A DNA stretch of 64,000 nt from Bifidobacterium catenulatum DSM 16992 = JCM 1194 = LMG 11043 (GCF_001025195.1 NZ_AP012325.1:1302001-1366000); one strand, 5' to 3'; counted from the first letter of the stretch, positions 46,024 through 57,118 are shown. The notes: generated from the sequence alone by a model not told the origin. Made by a program: numbers and translations.

Positions 46024-46683
46024 TTACTTCGCCACATTCTCCGGGGTGTCGATCTCGAAGACGCCATAGCTCCAACCGTGACGATGGTAGACGACGGACG
46101 GACGACCGGTCTCCTTGTTCACGAACAGGAAGAAGTCATGTCCGATCAGCTCCATCTCATACAGCGCCTCATCGATGGTCATCGGCTCCGCGATATGCAG
46201 CTTGCGACGGATGACAATCGGAGTGTCGCCTACCTGGACCTCGACGGACTCGCCCGGACCCAGCTCAGCGGCGACAGCATCGGCCGGGCTGTTATTCGGC
46301 TCTTCGACCGGCTCCTCGACTTCCGGAGTCGGCTCGACGACGCCAAGATCGACCGGGACCGGATCGCTGTAGCCACGACGATGATCCTTGCGACGATCAC
46401 GGGTGCGACGCAGACGGAGGGTCAGCTTGTCGAGAGCCATGTCCAAGGCGCTGAACTCGTCGGCGCTCGAAGCCTCGGCACGCACCACGGTACGACCTGC
46501 GATGACAGTGATCTCAACGCGCTTGGCAGTATCGGCCTGACGCGGATTGCCCTCATGCGACAGCACAATCTGAACACGCTGCGCATCCGGGGCGATAGCG
46601 GTCACACGATTCATCTTGCTTTCGACAACGTCACGGAACCTTTGCTTGATCTGCGTATGACGTCCGGTAACGACGATTTCCAT
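46024..46683 (-). CDS. hpf: Long-form ribosome hibernation promoting factor
   Basis: This 219-residue long HPF stabilises inactive 100S ribosome dimers in slow growth. The N-terminal domain (1-100) begins 'MEIVVTGRHTQIKQRFRDVV' and contains the basic surface 'RLRRTRDRRKDHRRG'. An acidic/Pro linker (about 120-150) leads to the dimerising C-terminal domain 'KPMTIDEALYEM'-like segment ('AEPMTIDEALYEMELIGHDF') ending 'VVYHRHGWSYGVFEI'. The ATG is preceded by GGGAGG. It is transcribed on its own, upstream of secA on the same strand, as is usual in Gram-positive bacteria. Confidence 0.92.
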   Translation of the reverse strand: MEIVVTGRHTQIKQRFRDVVESKMNRVTAIAPDAQRVQIVLSHEGNPRQADTAKRVEITVIAGRTVVRAEASSADEFSALDMALDKLTLRLRRTRDRRKDHRRGYSDPVPVDLGVVEPTPEVEEPVEEPNNSPADAVAAELGPGESVEVQVGDTPIVIRRKLHIAEPMTIDEALYEMELIGHDFFLFVNKETGRPSVVYHRHGWSYGVFEIDTPENVAK

Positions 46684-46854
46684 GTGGACCTCCCTAGACT
46701 CAAGCGGTGTTACCCGCTATATACGGACCAAACAGCTGCTTCGCTGTTCGGTAGTCATCATTGTAGCCGCAACATTGTGATTTCACTGAAAAGTTGATGC
46801 AAGAAAAATAAAGTTTTTTTGATTTTCCTTTCGTCCGTTTTCTTGCTATCATAG

Positions 46855-47225
46855 TGAGTTTGAGACCTCTTGATGGCCGCGACCGATCCGTCGGTTGAGG
46901 AACTTCCGGGCTCCATAGAGCACGATGGCGGATAACGTCCGCCCAGGGCGACCTGAGAGATAGCGCAGCAGAGAACAGACCGCCTATCGGTTTCGACCGA
47001 TAGGTAAGGGTGAAACGGCGGTGTAAGAGACCACCGGGCCGCTGGTAACAGTCGGCCGCATGGCAAGCCTCATCGGGAGCAAGGCCAAGCAGAAGGCGTT
47101 TGAGGGCTGCTCGCCCGAAGCCTTCGGGTAGGCTGCTAGAGCCTGGCGGCAACGTCAGGTCGAGATGGATGGCCATCCGTGCCTGAGGCACGACAGAACC
47201 CGGGGTATAAGAGGTCTCACTCTCT
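46855..47225 (+). ncRNA. rnpB: RNase P RNA (bacterial type A)
   Basis: This is the catalytic RNA that removes 5' leaders from pre-tRNAs. The universally conserved cores are present: the P4 5' strand region 'GAGGAACTTCCGGGCTCCAT' at about 46897-46916, 'AGAGAACAGACCGCC' (46970s), 'GGTAAGGGTGAAACGGCGG' (about 47002-47020), 'GTAAGAGACCACCG', and the 3' partner 'ACAGAACCCGGGGTAT' near 47193-47208. Helix P1 is formed by GAGACCTCTT (46862-46871) and AAGAGGTCTC (47209-47218). The first core reads GAGGAACTTCC rather than the usual GAGGAAAGTCC. The ends are set by P1 and are approximate. No protein frame in this region is credible. Confidence 0.95.
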
Positions 47226-47296
47226 TACCACACCGACCAACCCCTGTGGCGAAACAGTGTCCGAAAACCGCATAGCCACTACGCGAATCAGCCGTT

Positions 47297-47977
47297 TCAG
47301 ACGAACAATTCCTGTGCGATTTCTCGCAGAACTTCAGGATCATGGCCTTTCCGCCCACCAGCACTCCAGAACCGTCTTTTACGCACTTCGACATCCAACC
47401 CAGCAGTTTTTCTTGCTGTCCGACGTCCTAGCTCCCATGCAGCTTCGGCGAACACGCCTTGGGATTCGGCCTCATCGCACACATGTCGCGCAAGTTGGCG
47501 GTTCACACCTTTTCGTTTAAGCTCCATAACCGCTCCCCTATACCCCATCAGCCGTGATGCGCAGTACCGCACCGCGGACTGAGCGTACGCCTCGTCGTCG
47601 ATGAGACGAACCCTAATCAGCCTGGCAATCACATCGTCCACTACTTCAGGAGCGTACCCTTTGCCAACGAGTCGCTCTCTCATCGCACCTGACGGACGCG
47701 GTGCCGCATCAAGCAACCGGAGGGCGGCCTCCCTGCACGCATCCAGATCATTCGGATCGTCAGGGGTTCGCGACACGCCAGCCACGACACGCCCTGCGTG
47801 TCGCGCGTGTCGCGTACGCTTCGGCGTGTCTTCCTCATCATTGCACAAAACCTGTCCGCAGCCGGATTCGATTCGGCCGTCCTGCAGTCGCCTGCCAGAG
47901 GAAAGGGCAGAGCCCCCAGCCTCGGACAATACCGGCTGGAGGCCTTGCTGTTCAAGAAATCGCTCGACACTGATCAT
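47297..47977 (-). CDS. recX: Regulatory protein RecX
   Basis: RecX binds RecA filaments and restrains recombination. The product has 226 residues; the C-terminal 150 carry the RecX three-helix repeats ('AALRLLDAAPRPSGAMRERL', 'DVIARLIRVRLIDDEAYAQS', 'LMGYRGAVMELKRKGVNRQL'). The first 70 residues are a variable, charged extension. It starts three bases after the recA stop, so the pair is co-transcribed and probably coupled. The product is longer than most RecX proteins because of the N-terminal part. Confidence 0.9.
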   Translation of the reverse strand: MISVERFLEQQGLQPVLSEAGGSALSSGRRLQDGRIESGCGQVLCNDEEDTPKRTRHARHAGRVVAGVSRTPDDPNDLDACREAALRLLDAAPRPSGAMRERLVGKGYAPEVVDDVIARLIRVRLIDDEAYAQSAVRYCASRLMGYRGAVMELKRKGVNRQLARHVCDEAESQGVFAEAAWELGRRTARKTAGLDVEVRKRRFWSAGGRKGHDPEVLREIAQELFV

Positions 47978-47980
47978 ATG

Positions 47981-49165
47981 TCATGCCTTGTCGGCAGGCT
48001 TGGAAGACTTTGCCGCACCCTTGGCCGTTTCCGGCTTGGCAGTACCAGCTTTCGCCTTTTCCTCGCCTTTCACATCCTTCGCCGACACATCGTCACCATC
48101 CTCGGCGAATTGGTCGGTAGGTTCAATGAGTCCAAATTCGGCTTTCACCTTATTCTCGATCTCTTCAGTGAGCTCCGGGTTGTCTTTGAGGAACTGACGC
48201 ACGTTCTCACGCCCCTGCCCCAGTTGGTCGCCATCATACGTGAACCACGATCCGGACTTCTTCACGACATTGACCTGCAACGCCATGTCAAGCACAGATC
48301 CTTCTTTGGAAATCCCCTCGCCGTACAGCACGTCGAACTCAGCAGTCTTGAACGGTGGAGCCATCTTGTTCTTGACGACCTTGACCTTGGTACGGTTGCC
48401 CACAGCCTCATCGCCGTTCTTGATGGTCTGGATGCGACGAATATCCATGCGGACGGACGAGTAGAACTTCAACGCCTTGCCACCGGTGGTCGTTTCCGGA
48501 TTGCCAAAGAATACGCCGATCTTCTCACGGAGCTGGTTGATGAAGATGGCCGTGGTGCCTGCCTGAGCCAAAGCGCCAGTCATCTTACGCAATGCCTGGC
48601 TCATCAGTCGCGCCTGCAAACCGACGTGGCTGTCGCCCATTTCACCTTCGATTTCGGCCTTCGGCACCAATGCCGCCACGGAATCGATGACAATCACGTC
48701 AAGCGCACCGGAACGAATCAGCATATCCGCGATCTCCAGCGCCTGTTCGCCGTTATCGGGCTGGGAGACGATCAGCGAATCCGTGTCGACGCCAAGCTTG
48801 CGCGCATAGACAGGATCAAGCGCATGCTCCGCATCGATGAACGCGGCGACCCCACCGCTTTTCTGGGCATTGGCCACCACATGCAGCGCCAGCGTGGTCT
48901 TGCCGGAGGATTCCGGGCCATAGATCTCCACAATACGGCCCTTCGGCAAACCTCCGATGCCCAATGCCATATCCAACGCTAGTGATCCGGTTGGAATCAC
49001 CTCGACATCCTGCTCGGGACGATCGCCTAATCGCATGGCCGACCCTTTGCCGAAACTCTTCTCGACCTGCGCAAGCGCCGTATCGAGCGCGGCCTGACGA
49101 CGCGGGTCGATGCCGTTCGCGGACTTGTTCTGTGCGGCTCCCTTTACCGTGCTCGTCTGTGCCAT
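47981..49165 (-). CDS. recA: Recombinase RecA
   Basis: RecA drives strand exchange in homologous recombination and triggers LexA cleavage. The 394-residue protein has Walker A '[13 protein letters not shown]', '[17 protein letters not shown]', the Walker B region '[20 protein letters not shown]', loop L2 '[20 protein letters not shown]' and a long Ala/Lys/Glu-rich tail. No intein is present. AAAGGAG precedes the ATG. A perfect SOS box lies about 215 bases upstream, so the gene should be damage-inducible. recX follows in the same operon. Confidence 0.97.
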   Translation of the reverse strand: MAQTSTVKGAAQNKSANGIDPRRQAALDTALAQVEKSFGKGSAMRLGDRPEQDVEVIPTGSLALDMALGIGGLPKGRIVEIYGPESSGKTTLALHVVANAQKSGGVAAFIDAEHALDPVYARKLGVDTDSLIVSQPDNGEQALEIADMLIRSGALDVIVIDSVAALVPKAEIEGEMGDSHVGLQARLMSQALRKMTGALAQAGTTAIFINQLREKIGVFFGNPETTTGGKALKFYSSVRMDIRRIQTIKNGDEAVGNRTKVKVVKNKMAPPFKTAEFDVLYGEGISKEGSVLDMALQVNVVKKSGSWFTYDGDQLGQGRENVRQFLKDNPELTEEIENKVKAEFGLIEPTDQFAEDGDDVSAKDVKGEEKAKAGTAKPETAKGAAKSSKPADKA

Positions 49166-49379
49166 GACTACTCCTTTTGCCGACTATGACGAATGGTGGC
49201 TTCACCGTAAGGCCACAGCATTCGTTCTTGCAAATCCAACGACCGCTGTGGTCGGAAGACGTGCGATCCAACGAGCCATAAACCAACATTCCTTGGAAAA
49301 TCAACGTTCTCACGCGACCTGAAGAATTTGGAGACAGCCCGTTTAGGTTGTTGTCTGTGGATAACTATATCCCAATATG

Positions 49380-49393
49380 CGAACATCTGTTCG
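49380..49393 (-). promoter_or_regulatory. LexA binding site (SOS box) of recA
   Basis: CGAACATCTGTTCG is a perfect match to the actinobacterial/Gram-positive SOS palindrome CGAAC-N4-GTTCG. A possible -10 element (TATAGT on the minus strand) lies about 10 bases downstream, so LexA binding would cover the -35 region of a recA promoter. Confidence 0.85.
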
Positions 49394-49420
49394 AAGAGGT
49401 GTGTTGTGTTCGAAAAAGGC

Positions 49421-49654
49421 TCAACGAACCGGCATGGGAGGCGCGTTATGATCTTTGCCCCAACGTTGGGAATCCGGGATACCCATCTGGTCGCAGAGCA
49501 CATTCCACACCACTCGAGGCTCCTCACCTGCACTAAGCGCGTCGACCACCGTCATACCGCCAAGGCGATCAAGCACCTGATCACGCGCCAACGATCGACC
49601 GTAGCTGCGTCCGAGCACTTCCTCAAGCAGCTGCCAAAATTCACGTTCCTGCAC
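49421..49654 (-). CDS. DUF3046 family protein
   Basis: This 77-residue soluble protein is of a small actinobacterial family of unknown function, regularly found just upstream of recA. Conserved features are 'EREFWQLLEEVLGRSYGRSL', 'ARDQVLDRLGGMTVVDAL' and the end 'VWNVLCDQMGIPDSQRWG'. I set the start at the GTG at 49654. The frame is open to 49741, but that extra stretch lies over the terminator of the preceding gene and so is not coding. The recA SOS promoter begins just after its stop. Confidence 0.8.
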   Translation of the reverse strand: MQEREFWQLLEEVLGRSYGRSLARDQVLDRLGGMTVVDALSAGEEPRVVWNVLCDQMGIPDSQRWGKDHNAPPMPVR

Positions 49655-49685
49655 GCGCCCCAGTGTACACAGACTTGATTTATAT

Positions 49686-49723
49686 GAGAAAAGAGAAACG
49701 CCCGGCGAACAATCGCCGGGCGT
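49686..49723 (-). terminator. Terminator of the ClgR-like regulator gene
   Basis: ACGCCCGGCG pairs perfectly with CGCCGGGCGT, and on the minus strand TTTCTCTTTTCTC follows. Confidence 0.88.
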
Positions 49724-49744
49724 CATCATGCCATATTTCACGAA

Positions 49745-50257
49745 TCAGGCAGTCACGGAATCAAGATAGTCAGCCACCATGCGAAGCATCTGGGCTGTGG
49801 ACAGCCCCAAAGACTGCGCGATGGACGACAGCAGTTCGGAACTGGCTTCCTTCTGCCCGCGTTCCACTTCGGAAAGGTATCCCAGCGACACACCGGCCTT
49901 TTCGCTGACCTCGCGAAGCGTCTTGTGGTCTCGCGTGCGCAGGTCACGCAGCACATGGCCGATGGCTTCGCGCAACGAAACCTCCTTGGCCTCATCAGAC
50001 TGCTCTGGAGCATGCTGCACGGCATGCGCGCGCACACGCTCGGAGTCCTCTTCCTGCCACATTCGCGTCAACGCGGCCTGACGCTCGTCCTTGGCTTTCT
50101 TGGCCGCACGCGCACGGAGCACCTGCTGCTGCGCGAACATCACCGCGCGCCTCTGAGCCGGCGTGAGCTCCCTGACACGAGCCCCGGTAGCCTGCGCGGT
50201 CGCAGGGGCCATAGCCTTGAGTTCCCGCTGTTCTTTGGTGAGTGTCATCATTTCCAT
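49745..50257 (-). CDS. ClgR-like XRE-family transcriptional regulator
   Basis: This 170-residue regulator has a basic, Ala/Arg/Gln-rich N-terminal half and a Cro-type helix-turn-helix in the second half: '[20 protein letters not shown]', '[20 protein letters not shown]', '[17 protein letters not shown]'. It matches ClgR, the actinobacterial activator of clp protease and stress genes, which is encoded at this very place between cinA and recA. GGGG stands seven bases before the ATG. The N-terminal extension (about 90 residues) is longer than in many ClgR proteins. The identity is strong from context, and binding targets are not visible here. Confidence 0.82.
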   Translation of the reverse strand: MEMMTLTKEQRELKAMAPATAQATGARVRELTPAQRRAVMFAQQQVLRARAAKKAKDERQAALTRMWQEEDSERVRAHAVQHAPEQSDEAKEVSLREAIGHVLRDLRTRDHKTLREVSEKAGVSLGYLSEVERGQKEASSELLSSIAQSLGLSTAQMLRMVADYLDSVTA

Positions 50258-50315
50258 TCATCAGCCCCTTTTTCGTGCGTATCTGTCCACTATGGTCAAC
50301 ACTCATCTTTGTGGA

Positions 50316-50882
50316 TTATTCCTGTGAATCCGCTGAAAGCTCCCTCAGTTTTTGCAGAATACAATACACGACGCCACGCCGTATGCTTTCCCTATCTCCC
50401 TGCAGGCGAAGTTCGAAAGCCTCCGTTCGCCTAGAGCGAACAGATCCAAACCCGCTTGGTAGGGAACAGCCGACGTAGGCAAGTCCCGCAGGCTTGTCTC
50501 CGTCAGGTCTAGGACCTGCCACACCGGTGGTCGACAATCCGACGACACGATCGCCGTCCTCCTGCTGCCGGTACAGCCTCGCCGTTCCGAAAGCCATCTG
50601 GCGCGCCACTTCGGGATGAACAGCCCCCTCTCGGCGCAACAGCTCGGCATCCACACCAAGAATCGACGCCTTGGCACGAATGTCGTATGTCACAGCGGAG
50701 CCAAGAAACACTTTCGATGCCCCCGGCACACGCACGAAAGCATCGGCCAGCAAGCCTCCCGTCAACGACTCGGCCGCCGCGATTTTGAAACGATTGGTCT
50801 CGCAATATGCAAGAACGGCCGCAGCCAATTCATCGCATTGCGATTGGTTGGCGGCAGCCGTCTGGTTCAAGGATTCAATCAT
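50316..50882 (-). CDS. cinA: CinA C-terminal-domain protein (nicotinamide-nucleotide amidase-like)
   Basis: This 188-residue single-domain CinA-type amidase probably deamidates nicotinamide mononucleotide in pyridine-nucleotide salvage. The key loop 'AAAESLTGGLLADAFVRVPG' and 'AVTYDIRAKASILGV' are present, as is 'GLSTTGVAGP'. It lacks the N-terminal molybdopterin-binding-like domain of full-length CinA. It starts seven bases after pgsA and precedes clgR, an arrangement conserved in actinobacteria. Confidence 0.88.
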   Translation of the reverse strand: MIESLNQTAAANQSQCDELAAAVLAYCETNRFKIAAAESLTGGLLADAFVRVPGASKVFLGSAVTYDIRAKASILGVDAELLRREGAVHPEVARQMAFGTARLYRQQEDGDRVVGLSTTGVAGPRPDGDKPAGLAYVGCSLPSGFGSVRSRRTEAFELRLQGDRESIRRGVVYCILQKLRELSADSQE

Positions 50883-50889
50883 GAATACC

Positions 50890-51579
50890 CTACTTGGTTT
50901 CTTTTCCAGTCTTGCCCGCGGGCTTCTTACGACCGCCGAAAGTATTAACCAGATACTCGCCGCCGGAATACAGGCAGAGAATCAGCGCAAGATAAATCAG
51001 CGCATACGTGATGATGTAGTAGACGGTCATCCACATCGGGGTGTCGCCTAACCCTTCCGGAGTCAAGCTCCACATAGGCAGCATCAACATGGCCAGACCG
51101 ATGCACTGGCAGAGCGTCTTGTACTTGCCCGCCTGGGACGCGGCGATGACCTTGCCGCCCGTGTCGATCACAAAGAAGCGCATGACGGTGATGCCGATCT
51201 CACGAATCAGGAACAGGGCGGTTACGACCCAGCCCAGCACCGGATTGACGAATTCGTTGAAGATGGCGGCAACCATCAGTGTGCCGCAGGTGAGCAGTTT
51301 GTCGGCAATCGGGTCCATCAGCTTGCCAAGTTCCGTGACCTGGTTGTATTTGCGGGCCATCCAACCGTCAAGCTTATCGGTGCAGGCCGCGATGATGAAA
51401 ATGACCGCGGCAACCCAACGCATGGTGACGTTGTCCATGCCCCACGCGCCGGCTTTGGCGTACAGCGCCAAAAACACGATGACCAAGATGATACGAGAGA
51501 AGGTGACAAGGTTCGGCGGCGCGTTCCAACCGTCAAGCAACGATGATTTGCGTTCTTCTTGCTTTTCCATACCGTTCAC
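50890..51579 (-). CDS. pgsA: CDP-diacylglycerol-glycerol-3-phosphate 3-phosphatidyltransferase
   Basis: This integral membrane enzyme makes phosphatidylglycerol phosphate. The CDP-alcohol phosphotransferase signature D-x2-DG-x2-AR-x8-G-x3-D-x3-D is visible in 'CTDKLDGWMARKYNQVTELG' continuing 'KLMDPIADK'. The 229-residue chain has about six spans and a Lys-rich C-terminus. It is co-directional and tightly spaced with cinA. The start context of the ATG at 51579 is weak in Shine-Dalgarno sequence. PgsA rather than PI synthase is favoured by the cluster context. Confidence 0.9.
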   Translation of the reverse strand: MNGMEKQEERKSSLLDGWNAPPNLVTFSRIILVIVFLALYAKAGAWGMDNVTMRWVAAVIFIIAACTDKLDGWMARKYNQVTELGKLMDPIADKLLTCGTLMVAAIFNEFVNPVLGWVVTALFLIREIGITVMRFFVIDTGGKVIAASQAGKYKTLCQCIGLAMLMLPMWSLTPEGLGDTPMWMTVYYIITYALIYLALILCLYSGGEYLVNTFGGRKKPAGKTGKETK

Positions 51580-51637
51580 GTTACCCTGACACTTCTACTT
51601 GCTGACCAATTTGTGTTTCATACGGAGCGTTCCCCAG

Positions 51638-54469
51638 TCACATCGCCACTTCGGAATCCGCTGTCGAAGAAGCTCCCGAATTCAGCGACGAGGTCTCGCC
51701 CTTGATGAAGGCGAGCACCTGCGGAAGGTCCTGGGGCTGCACCAACACCTCGCGCGCCTTGGACCCTTCGGACGGCCCCACGACGCCACGCGACTCCAGC
51801 AGATCCATGAGACGTCCCGCCTTGGCGAACCCGACGCGCAGCTTGCGCTGCAACATGGACGTCGAGCCGAACTGCGATGTGACCACCAGTTCCGCCGCCT
51901 GCAACAGCACGTCCATATCGCCGCCGATATCTTCATCCGGTTCGATGGCCTTCTTGTCGGCTTCCTTAGCCATTTCCTCGATATCCTCACGGTAATGCGG
52001 CTTACGTTGGGTGCGCACGAACTCCACCGCACGACGAATTTCCGATTCGTCGACCCATGCACCCTGCACACGCAACGGTTTGGCCTGTCCCATCGGCAGG
52101 AACAGCGCATCGCCCTGCCCGATCAGGGTTTCCGCTCCGGTGGAGTCGAGGATGACTCGAGAATCCGTGGCGGACGAGGTCGCAAAAGCAAGTCGTGAAG
52201 GAATATTCGCCTTGATCAGACCGGTGACCACATCAACCGACGGACGCTGGGTGGCAAGCACCAGATGCACACCTGCCGCTCGCGCCAGCTGCGTGATGCG
52301 CTGAATGGAGCTTTCCACATCATTCTTGGCCACCATCATAAGATCGGCCATCTCGTCGACGACCACCAGGATGTACGGATATGGGGCAACCTTCCTTTTC
52401 GACCCGGCCGGCGCATGCACTTTGCCCGCACGCACGGCCGCATTGAAATCCTTGATGTGGCGGAATCCGAAGAATTCAAGATCGCCGTAGCGAGCATCCA
52501 TCTCCTTGACCACCCATTCAAGCGCCTGCGCGGCCTTCTTCGGATCGGTGATGATCGGCGTGAGTAGATGCGGGATACCCGCGTATGCCGACAGTTCCAC
52601 TCGTTTCGGATCAACCATGATCATGCGTACTTGGTCAGGCGTCGCCCTCATGATCACAGATGTCAGCATGGAGTTGATGAAACTGGACTTGCCGGAACCG
52701 GTGGCGCCTGCCACCAAAAGATGCGGCATCTTGGTAAGGTCAGCCGTTACAAAATGGCCTTCCACATCCTTACCCACGCCTGTGAGCATCGGGTTCGGAT
52801 CATTCCTTGCCTTGTCCGAGCGAAGCACGTCGCCAAGCACCACGGTTTCACGGTCGGCGTTCGGTATTTCGATGCCGATGGCGGACTTGCCTTCGATCAC
52901 CGACAGGATGCGCACGTCGGAGCTGGCCACCGCGTAGGCAATGTTTTTCTGCAGATTGGTAACCTTCTCCACTTTCACGCCAGGACCAAGCTCCACCTCG
53001 TACATGGTCACGGATGGGCCTCGCAGAAAGCCGATGACTTTGGCATCGACATTGAATTGCTGGAAGGTGACCGTAAGCGCGCGAATCACACGATCGTTCT
53101 CCGGCGTGTGCACGGCGTGCGGCGCACCTTGCTTCAGCATGCCGAGGTCAGGTAGATGGTATGGACCTTCCGGAATCCCGTCGGATTCATCGGAAACGCC
53201 TTCTTCGCTCAAGCCGCCATTCAGATCGTTTACGACCTCGTTGGTCGCCGCATCGACCATAACCTGCGTTCCGTTGGATGTGCCGTTCTCATCGATGACC
53301 GCCCACGGATCGTCCGCGGCCACGCCGACTGACTTGATTTCACTAGATGGTACCGCTCCAACCATCGCGGGGACGGTTTCTGGAATTTGCGGCATGGTGC
53401 CGCTTGCCGTTCCGATCGGGTCTGACGAAAGGGAACGCGCCACAGGCATCTGAGGCATGACGACGGTTCCGCCAGAATCCTGAGCGGAATGTTCACTGGA
53501 TGAAATGCTGCGCGGCTGCGAAACGCTCTGATATGGTTCGTCAAGCATGGTTTCCGCCGTTTCGCCATGTCGTTCGGCGGCATTGCGAAACGCCTCATCG
53601 CCGTCATAGTATTCGAGTCCGTCTTGAGCGCCCTGCTTCTTGGTTTTTGATGATATCAACTGCCTTAAGCGAGAAAGCAGCATCGGCTTCTTCTCTTCGG
53701 CTGCCGCATTGTCGGTCCCATCATGCGCCGGCACTCCCTCGGCAAAGGACAGCGTGGCATCTCCGATGCGCACCTCATTCGGGAATTGCTCGGTCTCGTC
53801 ATCGTCCGCCTTATTTGCACTGAAACCAAAACGGGACATCAACGAGCATACCTTGTCGGGAATCTCATCAACCCGCGTATGGGTGATCATCAACAGCGAA
53901 AACAGAATGACGACCACGAAAATAACGATGGCGAACGCTTTGGAAAGCCCCCATGCCAACGGGCAACCAAGCACGTAGCCGAGCAATCCTCCCGCTTTCT
54001 GCAGCAACGCCATATCGAAACCTTGGATGTCAGACGCAAGCGCCGCGTCAAGTATGGAACAGATGGACCACAAGATCATGAACCATCCCGTAGCCATACG
54101 CGCATTGTCGCTTTTGCGCTGGGTCTTATGCATAAGGCTGAACACCACTAGCATTAGGAAAACCGGCAGAATGACGCTCATCAGGCCAAACAGTCCGGAG
54201 GCCATGGCATGGAGCACCTGACCGAACGCACCTTGCACCCGGAACCATTCCGAAGCACAGAACAGTACCGCGAGAATCACCAGAACAAAACATGCGATGT
54301 CACGCCTGTACTTGGTCAAGACGCCCATCACTGGCGATGGTTCGACCGTGTCCATGACCTTGGTCTCGCCGGAACGGGCTTTGCCCGCGGACCTTTTGCC
54401 GCTGGATTTCGTGTTGGAAGATGCTGTTCGTGCCATAACGGTCATGATTTTACCCATGGGATGCGCCAT
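51638..54469 (-). CDS. ftsK: DNA translocase FtsK/SpoIIIE
   Basis: This septal DNA pump clears and aligns chromosomes at division. Four N-terminal spans (about residues 45-200) anchor it. A Pro/Ser/Asp-rich linker leads to the motor with Walker A '[17 protein letters not shown]', '[13 protein letters not shown]' and '[20 protein letters not shown]'. A C-terminal winged gamma domain ('[20 protein letters not shown]') reads KOPS-type sites. The start at the ATG 54469 is chosen for GAGGAA upstream; several in-frame ATGs follow, and 943 residues is typical. It sits upstream of pgsA as in other actinobacteria. Confidence 0.92.
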   Translation of the reverse strand: MAHPMGKIMTVMARTASSNTKSSGKRSAGKARSGETKVMDTVEPSPVMGVLTKYRRDIACFVLVILAVLFCASEWFRVQGAFGQVLHAMASGLFGLMSVILPVFLMLVVFSLMHKTQRKSDNARMATGWFMILWSICSILDAALASDIQGFDMALLQKAGGLLGYVLGCPLAWGLSKAFAIVIFVVVILFSLLMITHTRVDEIPDKVCSLMSRFGFSANKADDDETEQFPNEVRIGDATLSFAEGVPAHDGTDNAAAEEKKPMLLSRLRQLISSKTKKQGAQDGLEYYDGDEAFRNAAERHGETAETMLDEPYQSVSQPRSISSSEHSAQDSGGTVVMPQMPVARSLSSDPIGTASGTMPQIPETVPAMVGAVPSSEIKSVGVAADDPWAVIDENGTSNGTQVMVDAATNEVVNDLNGGLSEEGVSDESDGIPEGPYHLPDLGMLKQGAPHAVHTPENDRVIRALTVTFQQFNVDAKVIGFLRGPSVTMYEVELGPGVKVEKVTNLQKNIAYAVASSDVRILSVIEGKSAIGIEIPNADRETVVLGDVLRSDKARNDPNPMLTGVGKDVEGHFVTADLTKMPHLLVAGATGSGKSSFINSMLTSVIMRATPDQVRMIMVDPKRVELSAYAGIPHLLTPIITDPKKAAQALEWVVKEMDARYGDLEFFGFRHIKDFNAAVRAGKVHAPAGSKRKVAPYPYILVVVDEMADLMMVAKNDVESSIQRITQLARAAGVHLVLATQRPSVDVVTGLIKANIPSRLAFATSSATDSRVILDSTGAETLIGQGDALFLPMGQAKPLRVQGAWVDESEIRRAVEFVRTQRKPHYREDIEEMAKEADKKAIEPDEDIGGDMDVLLQAAELVVTSQFGSTSMLQRKLRVGFAKAGRLMDLLESRGVVGPSEGSKAREVLVQPQDLPQVLAFIKGETSSLNSGASSTADSEVAM

Positions 54470-54633
54470 GACATGACATTTCCTCGAATCGCACACATCT
54501 TCTAACTTAGGTGAACACGCAATTTCACTGATTGGATTCCGCCAAGATCGTCACCGTCAAGCTGGGTGCCAAGCCGGAGAAGACCGTGGATAAGGCGGAA
54601 AGTTTCGACGAATACGGCAGCGGGGTTTTCATT

Positions 54634-55680
54634 TCAGGCGAGGTCTCCGAGATGATGCTGGGTGTAGGCGTCCGCCTGCGCGTCTATGGCGTCATAGGCA
54701 CCTGCATCGGCATGTTCGATGATGGCCATCGCATTGTCCAGCAGCGCCGGATTGAGCGCTTGGAGCCAGTGGATGCGCGGATCGCGACCGAACCATCCCA
54801 TCTGTTTACGTGCCAGACGCTTCGTTTTCTGCGCGATGTCCATGAACGTGTCGTTCAGGTCACGCAACCCGTCCAAATAGTCGACGACCTGCTGGTAACC
54901 GAGCGCTTTGGCCGCGGTGATGCCCAGTTTGGGGCGTATGTGCTCCACTTCTTCGATGAATCCGCCTTCAAGCATCTGCTTGGTGCGAATGTCGATACGA
55001 CGGTCCAGTTCCTCACGGGACAGATCGAGACCGATTTGCACGGTGGGAATGACGTACCGATAGTGCGGAAGGCTTGCCGAATAGGGGCGTCCCGTCACTT
55101 CGATGACTTCCAGCGCGCGGATGGTTCGTCTCGGATTGTGCGGATCCATGCGCGCCGCCGCTTCGGGATCCTTAACCTTCAGCTCGTCGAACAGCGCGCC
55201 CGCGCCTTCGGCTTTCTCCCGTTCCTCAAGCGCCTTGCGCACTTGCGGGTCGGTGCCGGGGAAGGAGATGTCGTCGATGGCCGCCCGTGCGTACAGGCCG
55301 GAACCTCCAACAAGGATCGGACGCACTCCCCTGGCCTGTAGTTCGGCTATTTTCTCGCGGGCGAGCTCTTGGAACCGCGCCACGGACATGGCATCGTCCG
55401 GTTCGATTATATCGATGAGATGATGCCTGACCTGCGCCTGCTCCTCCGGGCTCGCTTTGGCCGTGCCGATATCCATGCCCCGATACATCTGGTATGCGTC
55501 GGCGTTGATGATTTCCGCCTGTTCGCCTTTGCACGCCAACGCTTTGGCGACGGCAATGCCCAACCCGGTTTTGCCGGATGCGGTTGGTCCGACAATGGAT
55601 ACGACCTTACGCTGCATGGCAGAATAGGCGTCCCCTGTTTCGCCTGTTTTCTCAGAGGTCTGCTCAGTGTCGAACGGCAT
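54634..55680 (-). CDS. miaA: tRNA dimethylallyltransferase
   Basis: MiaA adds the isopentenyl group to A37 of tRNAs that read UNN codons. The P-loop '[13 protein letters not shown]' and the following '[16 protein letters not shown]' (catalytic Asp/Gln region), '[11 protein letters not shown]' and '[16 protein letters not shown]' are intact. Its start overlaps the end of miaB by 17 bases, so the two act in sequence and are co-translated. The extended N-terminus (about 21 residues before '[10 protein letters not shown]') may not be real; the inner ATG is an alternative. 348 residues is slightly long because of this. Confidence 0.93.
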   Translation of the reverse strand: MPFDTEQTSEKTGETGDAYSAMQRKVVSIVGPTASGKTGLGIAVAKALACKGEQAEIINADAYQMYRGMDIGTAKASPEEQAQVRHHLIDIIEPDDAMSVARFQELAREKIAELQARGVRPILVGGSGLYARAAIDDISFPGTDPQVRKALEEREKAEGAGALFDELKVKDPEAAARMDPHNPRRTIRALEVIEVTGRPYSASLPHYRYVIPTVQIGLDLSREELDRRIDIRTKQMLEGGFIEEVEHIRPKLGITAAKALGYQQVVDYLDGLRDLNDTFMDIAQKTKRLARKQMGWFGRDPRIHWLQALNPALLDNAMAIIEHADAGAYDAIDAQADAYTQHHLGDLA

Positions 55681-57118
55681 AGGTCTGCCCCGCCTTCAGA
55701 TCGGGATCGGCAATGAGGTTGTGGCGCCCCGCATGGGTGATGGTGGCGGTCACGAAATCGCCTACCTGCGGCATCGGCTCGCCTTCGGGCACACCGACGT
55801 GCACGAGCACGCCGGTTTTCTCGCGCCCGGTGACGCGATGGGTCGCGGCGTCCTTCTTGCCGGATGCGCCGGTGACCATCACTTCGACGTCACGGCCTTC
55901 GAAGGTTTTGAGATTTTCTTCGGTGATGCGTTCCTGCAATGCCACGAGTCGTTCGAACCGGTCTTGGACCACATCGTGCGGCACCTGCTCCATTTCAGCG
56001 GCCGGAGTGCCTGGGCGCGGCGAATAGATGAAGGTGAATGCGGACGCGAATCTCGCCTCCTCCACCACGCGCAGGGTTTCTTGGAAGTCCTCTTCGGTTT
56101 CACCCGGGAAACCGACGATGATGTCGGTGGAGATCTGCGCATCCGGCATGGCCTCACGTATTTTGCGCAGAATGTCAAGGAACTTCGCGGAACGATACGA
56201 ACGGCGCATGGCGCGCAGGATTCGGTCGGATCCGGACTGCAGCGGGAAGTGCAGCTGGTGCATGACATTGGGCGTTTCGGCCATGGCTGCGATCACGTCG
56301 TCGGTGAAGGCGGCGGGATGCGGCGAAGTGAATCGCACGCGCTCCAATCCTTCGATCTCACCGCATGCGCGTAGTAGCTTGGAGAAGGCGAAACGGTCGC
56401 CGATGCCGTAACCGAACGAGTTCACGTTCTGGCCGAGCAGCGTGACTTCCTTGGCTCCTTCGTCCACGCACTGGCGGATTTCGGCAAGAATGTCTCCCGG
56501 GCGACGATCATGTTCCTTGCCTCGGGTGGTAGGCACGATGCAGAATGTGCAGGTGTTGTTGCATCCGACGGAGATGGCCACCCAGCTTGAAACCTTCGAC
56601 GCACGGTCGGTGGGAAGCTGGCTTGGGAAGTAATTGAGTTCCTCTTTGACCTTGACCTGGGCGTGACCTTCGATACGTGCCTGATCGAGCAGCTGCGGCA
56701 GTGAACCGATGTTCTTCGTGCCGAACACGGCGTCGACCCATGGCGCTTTTTTTGCGATTTTCTCACGGTCGAGCTGCGCCATACAGCCGCCGACGGCGAT
56801 CTGCAGGTTCGGGCGCTGGCGCTTCCTTTCGGCCCACAGGCCGATGGTGCCGTACATGCGCTCCGCCGCGTTTTCTCGCACCGCGCACGTGTTCATGACG
56901 ATGAGATCCACGTCATGGTCAAGGTATTGCTCTTCGGTGGCGGGCACGTAGCCGTCCGCTTCAAGCACGCCTGAGATACGTTCGGAATCGTGCACGTTCA
57001 TCTGGCATCCGAGGGTGTGCACATAGAACACGCCTTTGCCTCGCGTGGCGGTGTCTCCCGTGGTGGGTTCCGCAAGTTTCGAGGCGCGCTCCGCCTCGGT
57101 CATCATGTCTTCGTTCAT
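55664..57118 (-). CDS. miaB: tRNA-2-methylthio-N6-dimethylallyladenosine synthase
   Basis: This radical-SAM methylthiotransferase acts on the product of MiaA. N-terminal cluster ligands are in '[16 protein letters not shown]', '[16 protein letters not shown]' and 'AVGGCMAQ'. The radical-SAM CxxxCxxC motif is '[12 protein letters not shown]'. '[11 protein letters not shown]' and a C-terminal TRAM domain ('[11 protein letters not shown]') complete it. The length of 484 residues is normal. It is the first gene of the miaB-miaA pair; the reverse order of enzyme use is common. Confidence 0.95.
   Translation of the reverse strand: MNEDMMTEAERASKLAEPTTGDTATRGKGVFYVHTLGCQMNVHDSERISGVLEADGYVPATEEQYLDHDVDLIVMNTCAVRENAAERMYGTIGLWAERKRQRPNLQIAVGGCMAQLDREKIAKKAPWVDAVFGTKNIGSLPQLLDQARIEGHAQVKVKEELNYFPSQLPTDRASKVSSWVAISVGCNNTCTFCIVPTTRGKEHDRRPGDILAEIRQCVDEGAKEVTLLGQNVNSFGYGIGDRFAFSKLLRACGEIEGLERVRFTSPHPAAFTDDVIAAMAETPNVMHQLHFPLQSGSDRILRAMRRSYRSAKFLDILRKIREAMPDAQISTDIIVGFPGETEEDFQETLRVVEEARFASAFTFIYSPRPGTPAAEMEQVPHDVVQDRFERLVALQERITEENLKTFEGRDVEVMVTGASGKKDAATHRVTGREKTGVLVHVGVPEGEPMPQVGDFVTATITHAGRHNLIADPDLKAGQTYAVRH

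Noticed and set aside
46700..47191. Minus-strand protein frames across 46.7-47.2 kb
   Set aside because: The region is RNase P RNA with all conserved cores; the frames are chance readings of a structured RNA.
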